A DNA stretch of 64,000 bases from Trifolium pratense (lineage: Eukaryota; Streptophyta; Magnoliopsida; Fabales; Fabaceae): the NCBI RefSeq assembly GCF_020283565.1, contig NC_060059.1, positions 35,642,338 to 35,706,337 of the forward strand. Direction: 5' to 3'. The notes beneath the pieces were generated by a model. That model was not told the origin of the DNA. It saw only the letters and a program-made list of their open reading frames with translations, and did no database searches. Shown in pieces: positions 47,542 to 57,160 of the stretch. The position numbers and the translations under genes were made by a program. The stretch's first letter is position 1. The number at the start of each line of letters is the position of its first letter.

Positions 47542-50500
47542 TAACTCCTCATGCAGGCAAATTCCTAATTTGCCCCTGAGCCTTTCAAATTGTGTTGCAT
47601 CCAATGCTTTAGTGAAAATGTCAGCCACCTGTTCCTCTGTAGCAACATGCTCCAACTTCACAATATTTTCCTCTACTAAATCCCTGATGAATGGGACTTT
47701 GTTGACACGGGCAGGTTCTGATTTAGGATTAGTAGATTCATTGTTAGAACCTGAAACTTCATCAAATACAATATCATATGACTGTTGAATGGATGATTCA
47801 ACATCTGCTGTTTTAGTTGATGGTGCATCATCAACTACCACATTGATTGATTCCATGGTAACTTTAGTTCTAGAGTTATAAACTCTGTAAGCTCTGTTGT
47901 TTGTGGAGTATCCAAGAAAAATTCCTTCTGATGCACATAAATCAAAGAATTTTGCATTCTCAAATTCTTTGCCATGATCACTTCTTATTCTTACAATAAC
48001 AACCTCTTTTTCTCTTTGAAGTTGTAAGCATAAGTTTCTAAAAGTTTCAAAGCTGTCTGATTTTTCTCTAAGGAAATCTATCCAAGTGAATCTAGAAAAA
48101 TCATCTTCCAAAGCAAAAACATACCTTTTACCACAAAGACTTTCAGTCTGCATAGGTCCCATCAGATCTATGTGTAATAGTTCAAGTGCTCTAGATGTAA
48201 CCGGATGTTGGAGCCTCGGATGTGCCACCATGGTTTGCTTGCCTATTTGGCACTCACCACATATAGTTCCTTCCTCAATCTTGAGCTTTGGATTCCCCCT
48301 GATTGCTTCTTCTGCTATGACCTTCTTCAAACCTCTCAGATGTAAGTGACCAATTTCTTGATGCCACGGCTTCACTTTATCCTCTTTGCTTAAGAGACAA
48401 GTGGACAAGTGGTTTTCTTCTTCAGAGACCCATAAGTAGCAGTTGTCCTTTGACATCACACCCTTCATCAAGAGTCTTCCTTCTTCATTTGTAACAAGAC
48501 ATTCTGACTTTGTGAAGTTTACTTTCATGCCTTGATCACACAACTGGCTAATGCTGATTAGATTAGTTGTAAGGCCTTTCACCAATAGAACATTATCTAG
48601 ATTTGGCAATCCATTGTTGATTAGATTCCCAATTCCTTTTATCTCTCCCTTAGCTCCATCACCAAAGGTTACATAACTTGTGGCATAGGATTTTAAGTTG
48701 GCAAGATATCCTTCCACTCCAGTCATGTGTCTTGAACATCCACTGTCAAAGTACCAATCTTGTCTAGATGATGCTCGTAGTGATGTGTGAGCTATCAGAC
48801 ATACATCATTCTCCTTTTCTTTCCACTCTTTCTTAGTCTTCACATTTTCTGGTTTTGGTGCAGGTGACCGGAAATTCTTTGGGTAACCATACAATTTATA
48901 GCAATAAGGCCTTATGTGCCCTTTCCTGCCACAATAGTGACATCTCCAGTTCCTTCTCCTAGATTTAGGTCTTGACCAATTATTCCGATGTGGAGGAGGA
49001 TGTTGAGGCATCGATCCGGTCTGTGCAGGAGGCTTAGGTTTGGGTTTTAACCAAGTGTCGGTTCCCTGGTGTGTGGGAGGATGTGGTGGTAAAAAGCCAG
49101 CACTGACAGGAAAAGTCTTCTCGATGGGAGTACTGATTGTAGCTTTGTTGTATCCCATTTGTTGATCAACAATCTCATAGTCAAAGCCAATTGGTTTCTT
49201 TCCTGCACTTTGTTTCAACAACATGGCTTGGAATTTTTCTTCTCCTGACCCATAAACTCTGACTTGTTTTCTAGCATGCTCCAAGTCACCATTCAGTTTT
49301 TCAATTTCTTTGTTGAGAGTATCAATTGTTACCAGACATTCATTCTTCTCAGCCTGCAGTTGATAATTCGCCTTCTTTTGTTTTTCCAACGCTTTGTAAA
49401 CTTCATTGCTTCTGATGAACAGATCCTTATAGGTGGTAAGCAGTTCCTCATAGGATGTTCCATCACATGATTCAGCATCAGATTCACACACACCTGTCAA
49501 CGCATTGACATGTTTTGCAGATCCACTTTCAGTTTCCTCCTCTGAGTCATCCTCATCTGACCAAGTGATAGTCAGACTTTTCCTTTGTCTCTTCAGAAAG
49601 GTAGGACATTCAGCTTTGATGTGTCCATATCCTTCACATTCATGACACTGGACCCCTTCTGACTGACTGATTTTCTCATCACTTCTAGCCCTTCTTTGAT
49701 CATTGGTCTGTTTGTTGATGTCGAGCTTGATGCTTGGCACATTGAACTTAGACTTTTTGTCCATTCTTTTCATGACTCGGTTGAATTGCCTTCCTAGCAA
49801 GACCATTGCTTCTGACAAACTTTCATCACTCTCCAGATCTGATTCTTCATCTTCTCCAGTGTTGGAGGCAAAAGCTAAACTTTTATTTTTCTTTTCTTTT
49901 CTTTGATTCATGCCTAGCTCATAGGTTTGAAGAGATCCTATTAGCTCATCTACTTGGATAGTTGCTAGGTCTTGAGACTCTTCTATTGCTGTTACCTTCA
50001 TGTCAAACCTCTTAGGAAGAGATCTGAGAATTTTGCTTACAAGCTTCTCATCAGATATGGGTTCTCCTAACGCATCAAATGAGTTTGCAAATTCTAGAAT
50101 ATTCATGTGAAAATCATGAATGGTCTCTTCTTCCTTCATACACAGGTTTTCAAAGTTTGTACGAAGCATCTGAAGTTTAGACAATTTTACCTTGCTTGTT
50201 CCTTCATGTGCTTTCCTTAGTATTTCCCATGCATTCTTTGCTACAGTGCATCGTTTAACAAGTCTGAACATATTGATGTCCACTCCATTGAAGATGGCAT
50301 TTAGAGCTTTTGAGTTACCAAGAGCTAGTTCATCCTCATCCTTTGAGTAGTCCTTTACTGCCTTAACCTCAGTTGTCTTGTTCCCGTCTTTGTCAAGAAC
50401 AACTGGAGCCTCCCAGCCATTTTCAATAGCTTTCCATGTTCTGCTGTCAATGGATTTTAAGAAAGCCATCATCTTAGCTTTCCAGTAGTCATAGTTCTCA

Positions 50501-50550
50501 GGCCCTATCAGTAGGGGCGGTCTGGAAATTGTTCCTCCTTCCTTGTCCAT
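47539..50550 (-). CDS. Gag-Pol of SIRE-A with RT deleted (gag, protease, partial integrase, RNase H tail)
   Basis: An open frame of 1003 codons starting MDKEGGTISRPPLLIG. In order it holds a copia-type gag domain (UBN2 type, about residues 10-220) and a zinc knuckle CHECEGYGHIKAECP (near 49607-49650). A coiled-coil stretch follows, then a second cysteine-rich knuckle CHYCGRKGHIRPYC and the protease core WYFDSGCSRHMTG (near 48715-48755). Next is the pre-integrase zinc region (HQEIGHLHLRGL and CGECQIGK), then the first part of the integrase core with DLMGP and the SDHGKEF phrase. Near 47925 it jumps from LCASEG to IFLGYSTNNRAYRVYN, losing the middle of integrase. Near 47700 it jumps again to the RNase H end (VATEEQVADIFTKALD). 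RT is absent, yet the frame is unbroken. The protein could form particles but not reverse-transcribe. Confidence 0.9.
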   Translation of the reverse strand: MDKEGGTISRPPLLIGPENYDYWKAKMMAFLKSIDSRTWKAIENGWEAPVVLDKDGNKTTEVKAVKDYSKDEDELALGNSKALNAIFNGVDINMFRLVKRCTVAKNAWEILRKAHEGTSKVKLSKLQMLRTNFENLCMKEEETIHDFHMNILEFANSFDALGEPISDEKLVSKILRSLPKRFDMKVTAIEESQDLATIQVDELIGSLQTYELGMNQRKEKKNKSLAFASNTGEDEESDLESDESLSEAMVLLGRQFNRVMKRMDKKSKFNVPSIKLDINKQTNDQRRARSDEKISQSEGVQCHECEGYGHIKAECPTFLKRQRKSLTITWSDEDDSEEETESGSAKHVNALTGVCESDAESCDGTSYEELLTTYKDLFIRSNEVYKALEKQKKANYQLQAEKNECLVTIDTLNKEIEKLNGDLEHARKQVRVYGSGEEKFQAMLLKQSAGKKPIGFDYEIVDQQMGYNKATISTPIEKTFPVSAGFLPPHPPTHQGTDTWLKPKPKPPAQTGSMPQHPPPHRNNWSRPKSRRRNWRCHYCGRKGHIRPYCYKLYGYPKNFRSPAPKPENVKTKKEWKEKENDVCLIAHTSLRASSRQDWYFDSGCSRHMTGVEGYLANLKSYATSYVTFGDGAKGEIKGIGNLINNGLPNLDNVLLVKGLTTNLISISQLCDQGMKVNFTKSECLVTNEEGRLLMKGVMSKDNCYLWVSEEENHLSTCLLSKEDKVKPWHQEIGHLHLRGLKKVIAEEAIRGNPKLKIEEGTICGECQIGKQTMVAHPRLQHPVTSRALELLHIDLMGPMQTESLCGKRYVFALEDDFSRFTWIDFLREKSDSFETFRNLCLQLQREKEVVIVRIRSDHGKEFENAKFFDLCASEGIFLGYSTNNRAYRVYNSRTKVTMESINVVVDDAPSTKTADVESSIQQSYDIVFDEVSGSNNESTNPKSEPARVNKVPFIRDLVEENIVKLEHVATEEQVADIFTKALDATQFERLRGKLGICLHEEL

Positions 50551-50604
50551 TTCACCAGAAAGTATTTTCCCTGGAGCTCACCCTAAATCCAGAACAGGGT
50601 GCCT

Positions 50605-50616
50605 GCTCTGATGCCA
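50605..50616 (-). other. SIRE-A primer-binding site (tRNA-iMet type)
   Basis: On the sense strand TGGCATCAGAGC lies two bases after the 5' LTR. It matches the initiator-Met tRNA 3' end site TGGTATCAGAGC with one change. Confidence 0.85.
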
Positions 50617-50618
50617 AT

Positions 50619-51602
50619 TGAAATTCTGGCACACTAGTAACACGATGCTCCAACACTGTATATTTGATCCGATGATCCAACACTGTGTTCAACACTGAAC
50701 TAGATGAACAATAAGGAAATATAAAATGCACGAAACAGAATAACACAGTTATTTGTTAACCCAGTTCAGCATAACAGCCTACTCTGGGGGATACCAATCC
50801 AGGAGTGAATCCACTATGATAGTATTAGTTCAAAGCCCTCAATAAACGCCCCGTTTATGACTTCTCACCTAATCACCACCCGTGCTATATTCTACCTAAG
50901 TCACACCTAGGTATGAGAACCTCCGCTCAACTCCTCTTAATCACAGCCACTGTGATCGTACACGTTACAGTTTACAGATGAAGACACACTTCTTAAAACA
51001 TCCACCAATTCCGTACTTCAAAGCTTAGGAATGGTTCATACACACTATCTCCTTGCTTAGAAGCTCCGGAGATATTACAACACAATAAAACAATTCTCAG
51101 ACTTGCATCAAGAAGATACAAGCACAAGAAAAACAGTACACACTAAAACCTAAACACACGCTTTGTGAAATTCAATAACGGCTTCAGTGATTTGCACAAG
51201 GGTTCAGTCACCCTATTAATAACCTGAGCAACTAGCATGGGCTAGGTCTTGAATTGGGCTTCTAACTTGTATCAGGTCCGAAAGTTCCTTCAAGGAATAT
51301 TCTTCGAGCAAATGTTTTGTTTCCATAAATAAGAGATTCTTTCTGAAACAAAACTAGGTTATGGCCGCCTTCTGGAGCATTAGGAAAGGCGCTGCTTGCC
51401 ATACAAGTAAAATCACGTGGATTCCTTTTATAGAGTAAGGCGCGAGATTTAATGATAACAGGCCCGGCCCAGTGGATGTGGTATCCAATGTTGAAGCATT
51501 CTGCGCAACATCTTGCTTGAACTTGATGGTGAAGCATTCTGCTCCACATCTGGCTTGATCATTTGTTTTAGCAAAATGAGGCCAAACTTTAAAACACCAA
51601 CA
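50619..51602 (-). repeat. SIRE-A 5' LTR (right copy)
   Basis: 984 bp. Sense-strand promoter candidates include CTATAAAAGG (51433-51424), closely followed by CCACGTG. The LTR end away from the internal region carries repeated CCAACACTG/CAACACTG words. Nearly identical to the left copy, so the insertion is young. Confidence 0.93.
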
Positions 51603-51833
51603 ATTTTAAATTATATAAAGTTATTTGATTACTTATTTATATTTTTTATTTATAAAATTCAAAGTATTACAAAATAATTTTTAAAAAATAATAATTGTTT
51701 TACAAGAGTAATTTTGTCAATTAAATATGTTATATATCTTATCATATTATTATGAGCAAGTATGTATTAAAAACAAAATATAATAGTTATCATGTTTGTT
51801 ATCCTGTGTGCACCAAACATAGGATATGATAAC

Positions 51834-52520
51834 TAGGGGTGATCGTATCCGAACCAATCCAAAAGTAAAACCGCAAATCGAACCAAACCAAACCGAAAAC
51901 CGCAAAAACCGCATTTGGTTTGGATGTATTTGGATGGCTTTCTTACTGAACCGCAAACCGCAAAACCGCAAACCGCAAAAACCGCGGATAACCGCAAAAA
52001 CCGCATTAAGTTACTATTATATATTTATATTCCAATATCGTAAAAGAAAATATATTTATATTCCAATATACATGCCCAATTACCAAGTCAGTCGACCAAA
52101 TTAATCGAACTTCAAGTTGTTTTTATTTTTTGTACTGAAATTTTATTTTGGTGTTGTAATGTTATTTTAAATAAACAAATTTTATCGGTACCGTGATGTT
52201 ATTTTGAAAATTCAATTTTTTTATATATTTAAAATTGTAAGTTACTATAATGTTATTTTGGATAAATAATTTTTGTTGGTACTACAATGTTATTTTGGAA
52301 CTTCAATTTTTTATTTTTTTTTTATGCTTAAAATTGTTCGGTACAATCGTTATGTTTTAAACCGCACCAACCGAACCGATCCAAACCGCATTGGTTTGGT
52401 TTGGTTTGGATGACTTTTTAAAAATCAACCGAACCAAACCAAACCGCATGCATTTTTATCTCGCAGTTAGGATGACTTTTATGCTCAAAACCGAACCAAA
52501 CCGCACCGCGATCACCCCTA
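51834..52520. mobile_element. Non-autonomous hAT element with 8-bp TSD ATGATAAC
   Basis: The ends are TAGGGGTGATCG and CGATCACCCCTA. The 8-bp flanks ATGATAAC (51826-51833 and 52521-52528) are perfect. Both arms consist of many AACCGCA/ACCAAACCG words that are inverted between arms. The middle has an AT-rich stretch repeating TGTTATTTTG(A/G)A. No transposase. It sits inside the PIF/Harbinger-like element. Confidence 0.9.
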
Positions 52521-52528
52521 ATGATAAC

Positions 52529-52970
52529 TGAGTATAACTGTTATCCTGCTGTTATCCTATCCTATCCTTATCCTGTTTTATATCCTATCTTATTACTATG
52601 CTATCCTGCGCACCAAACGGGCGCTTAATGAATATTTGAAAATGAAACCTCAACTCGGCGCAAATATATGTATGGCAGGTTAACACAATTGACAGGGAGT
52701 TATCTCATATCCTACAAGAACGTGAGTTCAATTCTCACTATTATAAGTACTTTTATTAGTGTTTGACGAGCCTTGAACTTGTCGTGATCCTGATGAATAT
52801 GACTTTGAAACCCAATTCACATTTTTCATTAGATACTGTAGTAAAGATGTCAATTTAAATTCGTGTGTGGTGACATATATTGAGGAGTCGTTTGGGATGG
52901 GGAACATACATTGCCTTGTAGGACCAAAATTTACTAAATATGTGCATATACAAATAGTTTATATATTATA
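52529..52970. other. End of Harbinger-like element and short spacer
   Basis: After the Harbinger-like right end (52624) there is a possible SINE remnant at about 52678-52745 (GTTAACACAATTGACAGG, then GTGAGTTCAATTCTCAC). No gene is seen. The last nine bases are the left TSD of the next element. Confidence 0.4.
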
Positions 52971-53987
52971 GGCAAAATTACACCAGAAGTCATTTATCTT
53001 ATTTATTTGTAACACTTTGATCCTTTATTTTTTATTTGTAACATATAGGCCCTTTATCTTTTAAAACATGCATAATCATGTCATTTTTTCTATTTTGTAT
53101 TTAAAATGCTCAGATGACATGACCATGTAGGATTATAAATAATAATTTATTTTTGAAATTGGATTATATTACATTTTAAAATGTTTTTCTTTTATTAAAA
53201 TTATAAAAAAAACCCAAAAAATTAATGTGTTCATCATCATCATCTTCATCCTTAACCCAAAATTAATTTCTTCTCAAATACACCTACAAACAATATCAAT
53301 GTTATGTTCTCCTTAATATCCATCTAAAATAAAAATAAAAAAATTAAAACTCCAAAGCTACACCACCAAGCATCCATTTTTCGTAGTTTGTTGTCAAATC
53401 CACATATTAAAGTTGTATCTCCAAAGCTCCACCAAGCAAATCTACTGCAAATTGTATGAGTTTTAGCCGCCCGTAATCTTATTGCCTTATGTGGTGTTAC
53501 TTGTTGGGAAGAGATACTGAGAACAAATTCATGAGGTTTTTTTTTAACAAATTTATGAGGTTGTGTTTTAGATTTTTGGGACTTGCTTGATTTATGTTTT
53601 CTTAATGTTTGCTTGATTTTGTTATGTGATTTATGGCTTTAATTTCTCAGATTTGGTTAAACTTTTTGGTTTTTTGGGTTGTGGGTATTAGGTATTAGGT
53701 TTTTTGATTGAAGATGAAGAATATAGAATATGAACATTCTTAGGTTTTTATTTTTTATTTTTAAAAATTAAAATTTTATTTAAAATGTTTATGTAAAAAA
53801 ATAATTTAAAAAAATAGTGACATTACTGCCAAGTCATCGACACATCAGCATTCTTAAATACAAAATAGAAAAAATGACATGATTGTGCATGTTTTAAAAG
53901 ATAAAGGACCTATATGTTACAAATAAAAGATAAAGGACCAAAGTGTTACAAATAAATAAGATAAAGGACTTCTGGTGTAATTTTGCC
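52971..53987. mobile_element. Mutator-type (MULE) non-autonomous element with 9-bp TSD
   Basis: Long terminal inverted repeats of about 130 bp: the left begins GGCAAAATTACACCAGAAGT and the right ends ACTTCTGGTGTAATTTTGCC. A perfect 9-bp direct repeat TATATTATA (52962-52970 and 53988-53996) flanks it, the hallmark of Mutator elements. The 750-bp interior has no transposase frame. Part of it (53230-53480, ending near CAAAGCTCCACCAAGCAAAT) is less AT-rich and might be captured host sequence. Confidence 0.9.
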
Positions 53988-53996
53988 TATATTATA

Positions 53997-54666
53997 TTTA
54001 TTTATCTTTTTACATAATGTGCATAAAAAAAAAATTAAAATTGAGAATTTATATGTAAAAATTATATATTTAACAATATAAAAATTTAATGCTTAAAAAG
54101 TTAAATTCAACATTTAATGTTTATTTTTCCTATAAATAAACAAGAGAGCAAAATGAAAATTTATTTTTCCTCCCTATAGTGTAAGAATGTTAGGTTATTG
54201 ATGATATCGGTCCAGTGTTTTTTTTTTTTTGAGGTGTTGAGTTGACAGAATAAATTGTTAATTAAATATTTAAGTTGAAAACTTGTCAAAAATAACCTTA
54301 TTTTTAGACAGCAAATTAAATGCTACAAGGTAAAATCAAATTTAACACTAGATTTTGATGTGTAAGAAAGGAATATCTTCTGGCCCATTTTTCACCAACA
54401 CTAGTACTAATATATTCTATCCCTTTTGCATTTCAATCGTATAAAACATTTAAAATAAATGTTTAGTACTGTTGGAACTTGGAACAACTAATAACATAAC
54501 AGAAGAGTAAATAACACACAAGTTTGTTAACAGAGTTTTTTAAGTGGTTTGTACGTCTTCTCGACTATAAAATTCGCTATAACTAGAATTCGCTATAACA
54601 CGTTTTTTTTTTTTTGGCCCTTAGATGCTACAACACATTTTTATTAGATGAATAGATGAATTCAAG
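53997..54666. other. AT-rich intergenic DNA
   Basis: No gene, RNA or named repeat was recognised in this stretch. Confidence 0.5.
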
Positions 54667-54893
54667 TTTTTTTTTTTTTTTTTTGAAAACTTGGTATTCG
54701 GCCTTATGACCGATTAATTTAAGGGGACCAATCCCACTGCCCACTTGCGGGGCGCCATTTAAAGCCAACGTTTTTTGCTCTGCATGGACTTAGCCCACCG
54801 AAATTGGCACCAGGGGGAATCAAACCTGGGACCTTGAAAGGAGCATACTCCAAGGACCCAGGTCAACACCACTAGACCAACCTCAAGTGGGTT
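54667..54893 (-). mobile_element. tRNA-derived SINE, minus strand, with A-tail
   Basis: On the minus strand the element has a box A-like GGTCTAGTGGTGTTGACC, a box B-like GGTTTGATTCC, then a GC-rich body and a terminal A run (the T run at 54667-54684). It is about 225 bp. A target-site duplication could not be assigned with confidence. Confidence 0.75.
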
Positions 54894-54921
54894 AATTAAA
54901 GTTTGTGTTACAGGCAGTATT

Positions 54922-54961
<40 letters not shown>
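54922..54961. repeat. (TAA)n microsatellite
   Basis: About thirteen uninterrupted trinucleotide units, likely to be polymorphic in length. Confidence 0.92.
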
Positions 54962-55327
54962 GTTCGGTCTAGTCTGACCAAATAACAACAATAATAATAT
55001 TGTTCAAAACAACAATAATAATATATATGAATTGAGGAATATTATGTCTAACATATATATTCATATTTAAACTCAAATATATCATCATTACTTGTACTTA
55101 ATTTCTTCTTTGGTCATCAAAGTATTGTGCTTGTGTTATTTTTGTCTTTAACTTTTATTTGCTTTATTTTGATTTGATCCCAATGTTCTTCTACTATTGT
55201 ACAATAAAGGAATCACCTGATTTTCTCTCAATTTCCTCCATATTTATTACACTTGGTATTATCATTGTGTAATATTGCTAGTTGTTAGAAGTCCCACATT
55301 GGCTAGAGATATGGTAAAGATAGCCTT

Positions 55328-56532
55328 TGAAATTCTGGTACACAGTAGACAAGTGTTGTCCACGATGTGCAGACACTTGTCGCAACACTTGTCTTAGCAG
55401 TAAGAACAATAAAACAGAGCATTAAAAACATATACTGAAAAGCATAAACGACACACATAATTGTTAACCCAGTTCAGCCTAACAGCCTAATCTGGGGGAT
55501 ACCAATCCAGGAGGAAATTCACTATCAGCAGTATTAATTCGGAGCTAAACTCCCCCGTTTACAACTCCTCACTTAATCTCTACCCAATGACACTTCTACC
55601 TAGGAACTCCTAGATATGAGACCCCGTCTCACTCCCCTCAACCTTACAACCAGTAAGGATTTCAATAACAACATAATGGAGACACTCTCCTTGACAAAGA
55701 TGAAGACACACTTCAATAACATCACCACCTAGCCAACGACTAAGTTCACAATTTGGAGTTGCTTAAAAGCTTCCTCCAAGTACAATTCTCAACTCATTAC
55801 CTACAGGTTTCTGAGTGAGGACATAGTGACCATCTCACAACCCGAGTGGTTCACTTTACACCAACTCTCCTAGAGAGTGGCTTAAAGACACGAAACCCTT
55901 AAAAGACTACATCTTTGATATTCTATTTTAGCTTCAAGTTTCGGTGCATAATAAGGGTTAGCAGCACCCTTTAAATAGCAGAGCCTCGTGGGCTTTTCAT
56001 AATGCTTCAGCTCCAATAAATCTTCTAGATGCAAAATATATATTTTTATCAAATCTTTATTTGCATCAAATATTCCTCCCATAAATATATTTGTTGTAAA
56101 TATATTTTAAAATTAAATCTTCTAATCTTCTTGAAGCACAAAGATTTATTTGAAATAAATCTTTTATATTTTCTGCAGCAATCTTCACAAGATATATTTT
56201 TGAAAATAATAGTTCTATTTTTGAAACACAAAAATATATTTTCCAAAAATATAATTCCTTTAGAAAAATATAACTAGGGTTTCGGCTGCCTCCTGAAACA
56301 CATTAAACACGTGCGCCTTCCTCTGTAAGAAACCTTGAAACAATTCTTCAATCAAATCTTCAAAAGATTGAGTAGAAATTAAAACCCGCTAGCTGGCGCG
56401 CACAGTCAGTCAGACAGGTGTTGTTCCAAAGTGTACCAACATTTGTCACAACACTTGGGGTCAGCACATTTGTCTCAACACTTGGCTAAAATATGTTTTT
56501 GCAAAATGTAGCCAATATACAAAAACCCAACA
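55328..56532 (-). repeat. SIRE-B 3' LTR (left copy)
   Basis: 1205 bp, begins TGAAATTCTGG and ends CCCAACA. It shares blocks with the SIRE-A LTR (GTTAACCCAGTTCAGC, TGGGGGATACCAATCCAGGA), so the two families are related. Both edges are dense in ACACTTG/CATTTGTC words. Confidence 0.94.
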
Positions 56533-57160
56533 ATCTCCCCCTTTGGCAAATTTTGGCTAAAACAATATTAGACCAGTATATAGAGAGATACAGTATTACC
56601 TTTCCTTCGCGTCAACATGATCACACAACTAGGAAAAGAAAGTAACACATAATAAAACTACTTCCAAGAGAGGTAAGTAGCATCAGAGGCAATGCAACAG
56701 CGGAATAAAACAACTAGCCTCATGGAACAACACAAGGGAGAAATAAACTCCCATAGTAGATGCTAAGAAGTAGGAGAAATAAACTCCTAATAGTGTAAGC
56801 GCGTATCCATTCATCATAAGAACAACAGGAAAAATAAATTCCCATAAAACATCTGAGAAAAATAAATTCTCAGTCAAAGTGGATAGTGGACTCATTAGTC
56901 AGGTGCCATAACACTTGGCACAACATTTGTCATCAAATATATTCAGGCGATCAAGAGATACTATCACTCACACTCCCCCTGAATTCATGCATACAATCAT
57001 CAGATAGAGAAAGAATATTCACTACTCCCCCTCAACACATGCATATTACTCACGCTCCCCCTCAATACGAGCATAGATCATTAGCGCAGAAACAGTCACC
57101 AGATGTAAGAACATCTGTCCACACACACTTGTCACACACACACACTACTCCCCCTTTTTA
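56533..57160 (-). other. SIRE-B polypurine-block region
   Basis: The LTR-adjacent block (sense GCCAAAGGGGGAGAT) is at about 56533-56547. Further AGGGGGAG blocks are at about 56973-56980, 57025-57032, 57055-57062 and 57148-57156. The number, five, is the same as in SIRE-A. Confidence 0.8.

Larger units (their letters stand above)
43255..51602 (-). mobile_element. SIRE-A: non-autonomous Sirevirus-type Ty1/copia retrotransposon, TSD ATTTT
   Basis: Complete at both ends. The LTRs are nearly identical (43255-44250 and 50619-51602) and begin TG and end CA on the plus strand. The 5-bp target duplication is ATTTT (43250-43254 and 51603-51607). On the element's sense (minus) strand the order is 5' LTR, PBS, gag-pol ORF (1003 codons), TAG, envelope-like ORF (830 codons), a non-coding tail with several polypurine blocks, and 3' LTR. 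The iMet-type PBS, the envelope-like ORF after pol and the multiple polypurine tracts are features reported for Sireviruses such as soybean SIRE1. RT and most of RNase H are deleted, so it must have been mobilised in trans. Confidence 0.93.
42671..52624. mobile_element. PIF/Harbinger-like TIR element interrupted by two later insertions
   Basis: The left end reads GGGCCTGTTTGGTGCACATG and the right end reads TGCGCACCAAACGGGCGC, an imperfect inverted pair. TTA lies directly outside both ends (42668-42670 and 52625-52627). Both arms are rich in TATCCTATCC/GGATAGGATA words. Without the copia element (43255-51602) and the hAT element (51834-52520) the host element would be about 0.9 kb and non-coding. 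Confidence 0.72.

Noticed and set aside
47539..50550. Treating the gag-pol frame as an intact autonomous polyprotein
   Set aside because: The RT motifs and the C-terminal half of integrase are absent, so it is not autonomous in spite of the open frame.
55882..56277. Small frames in the SIRE-B LTR, repeated at 62720-63115
   Set aside because: LTR-internal and duplicated with the LTR. AT-rich composition explains them.
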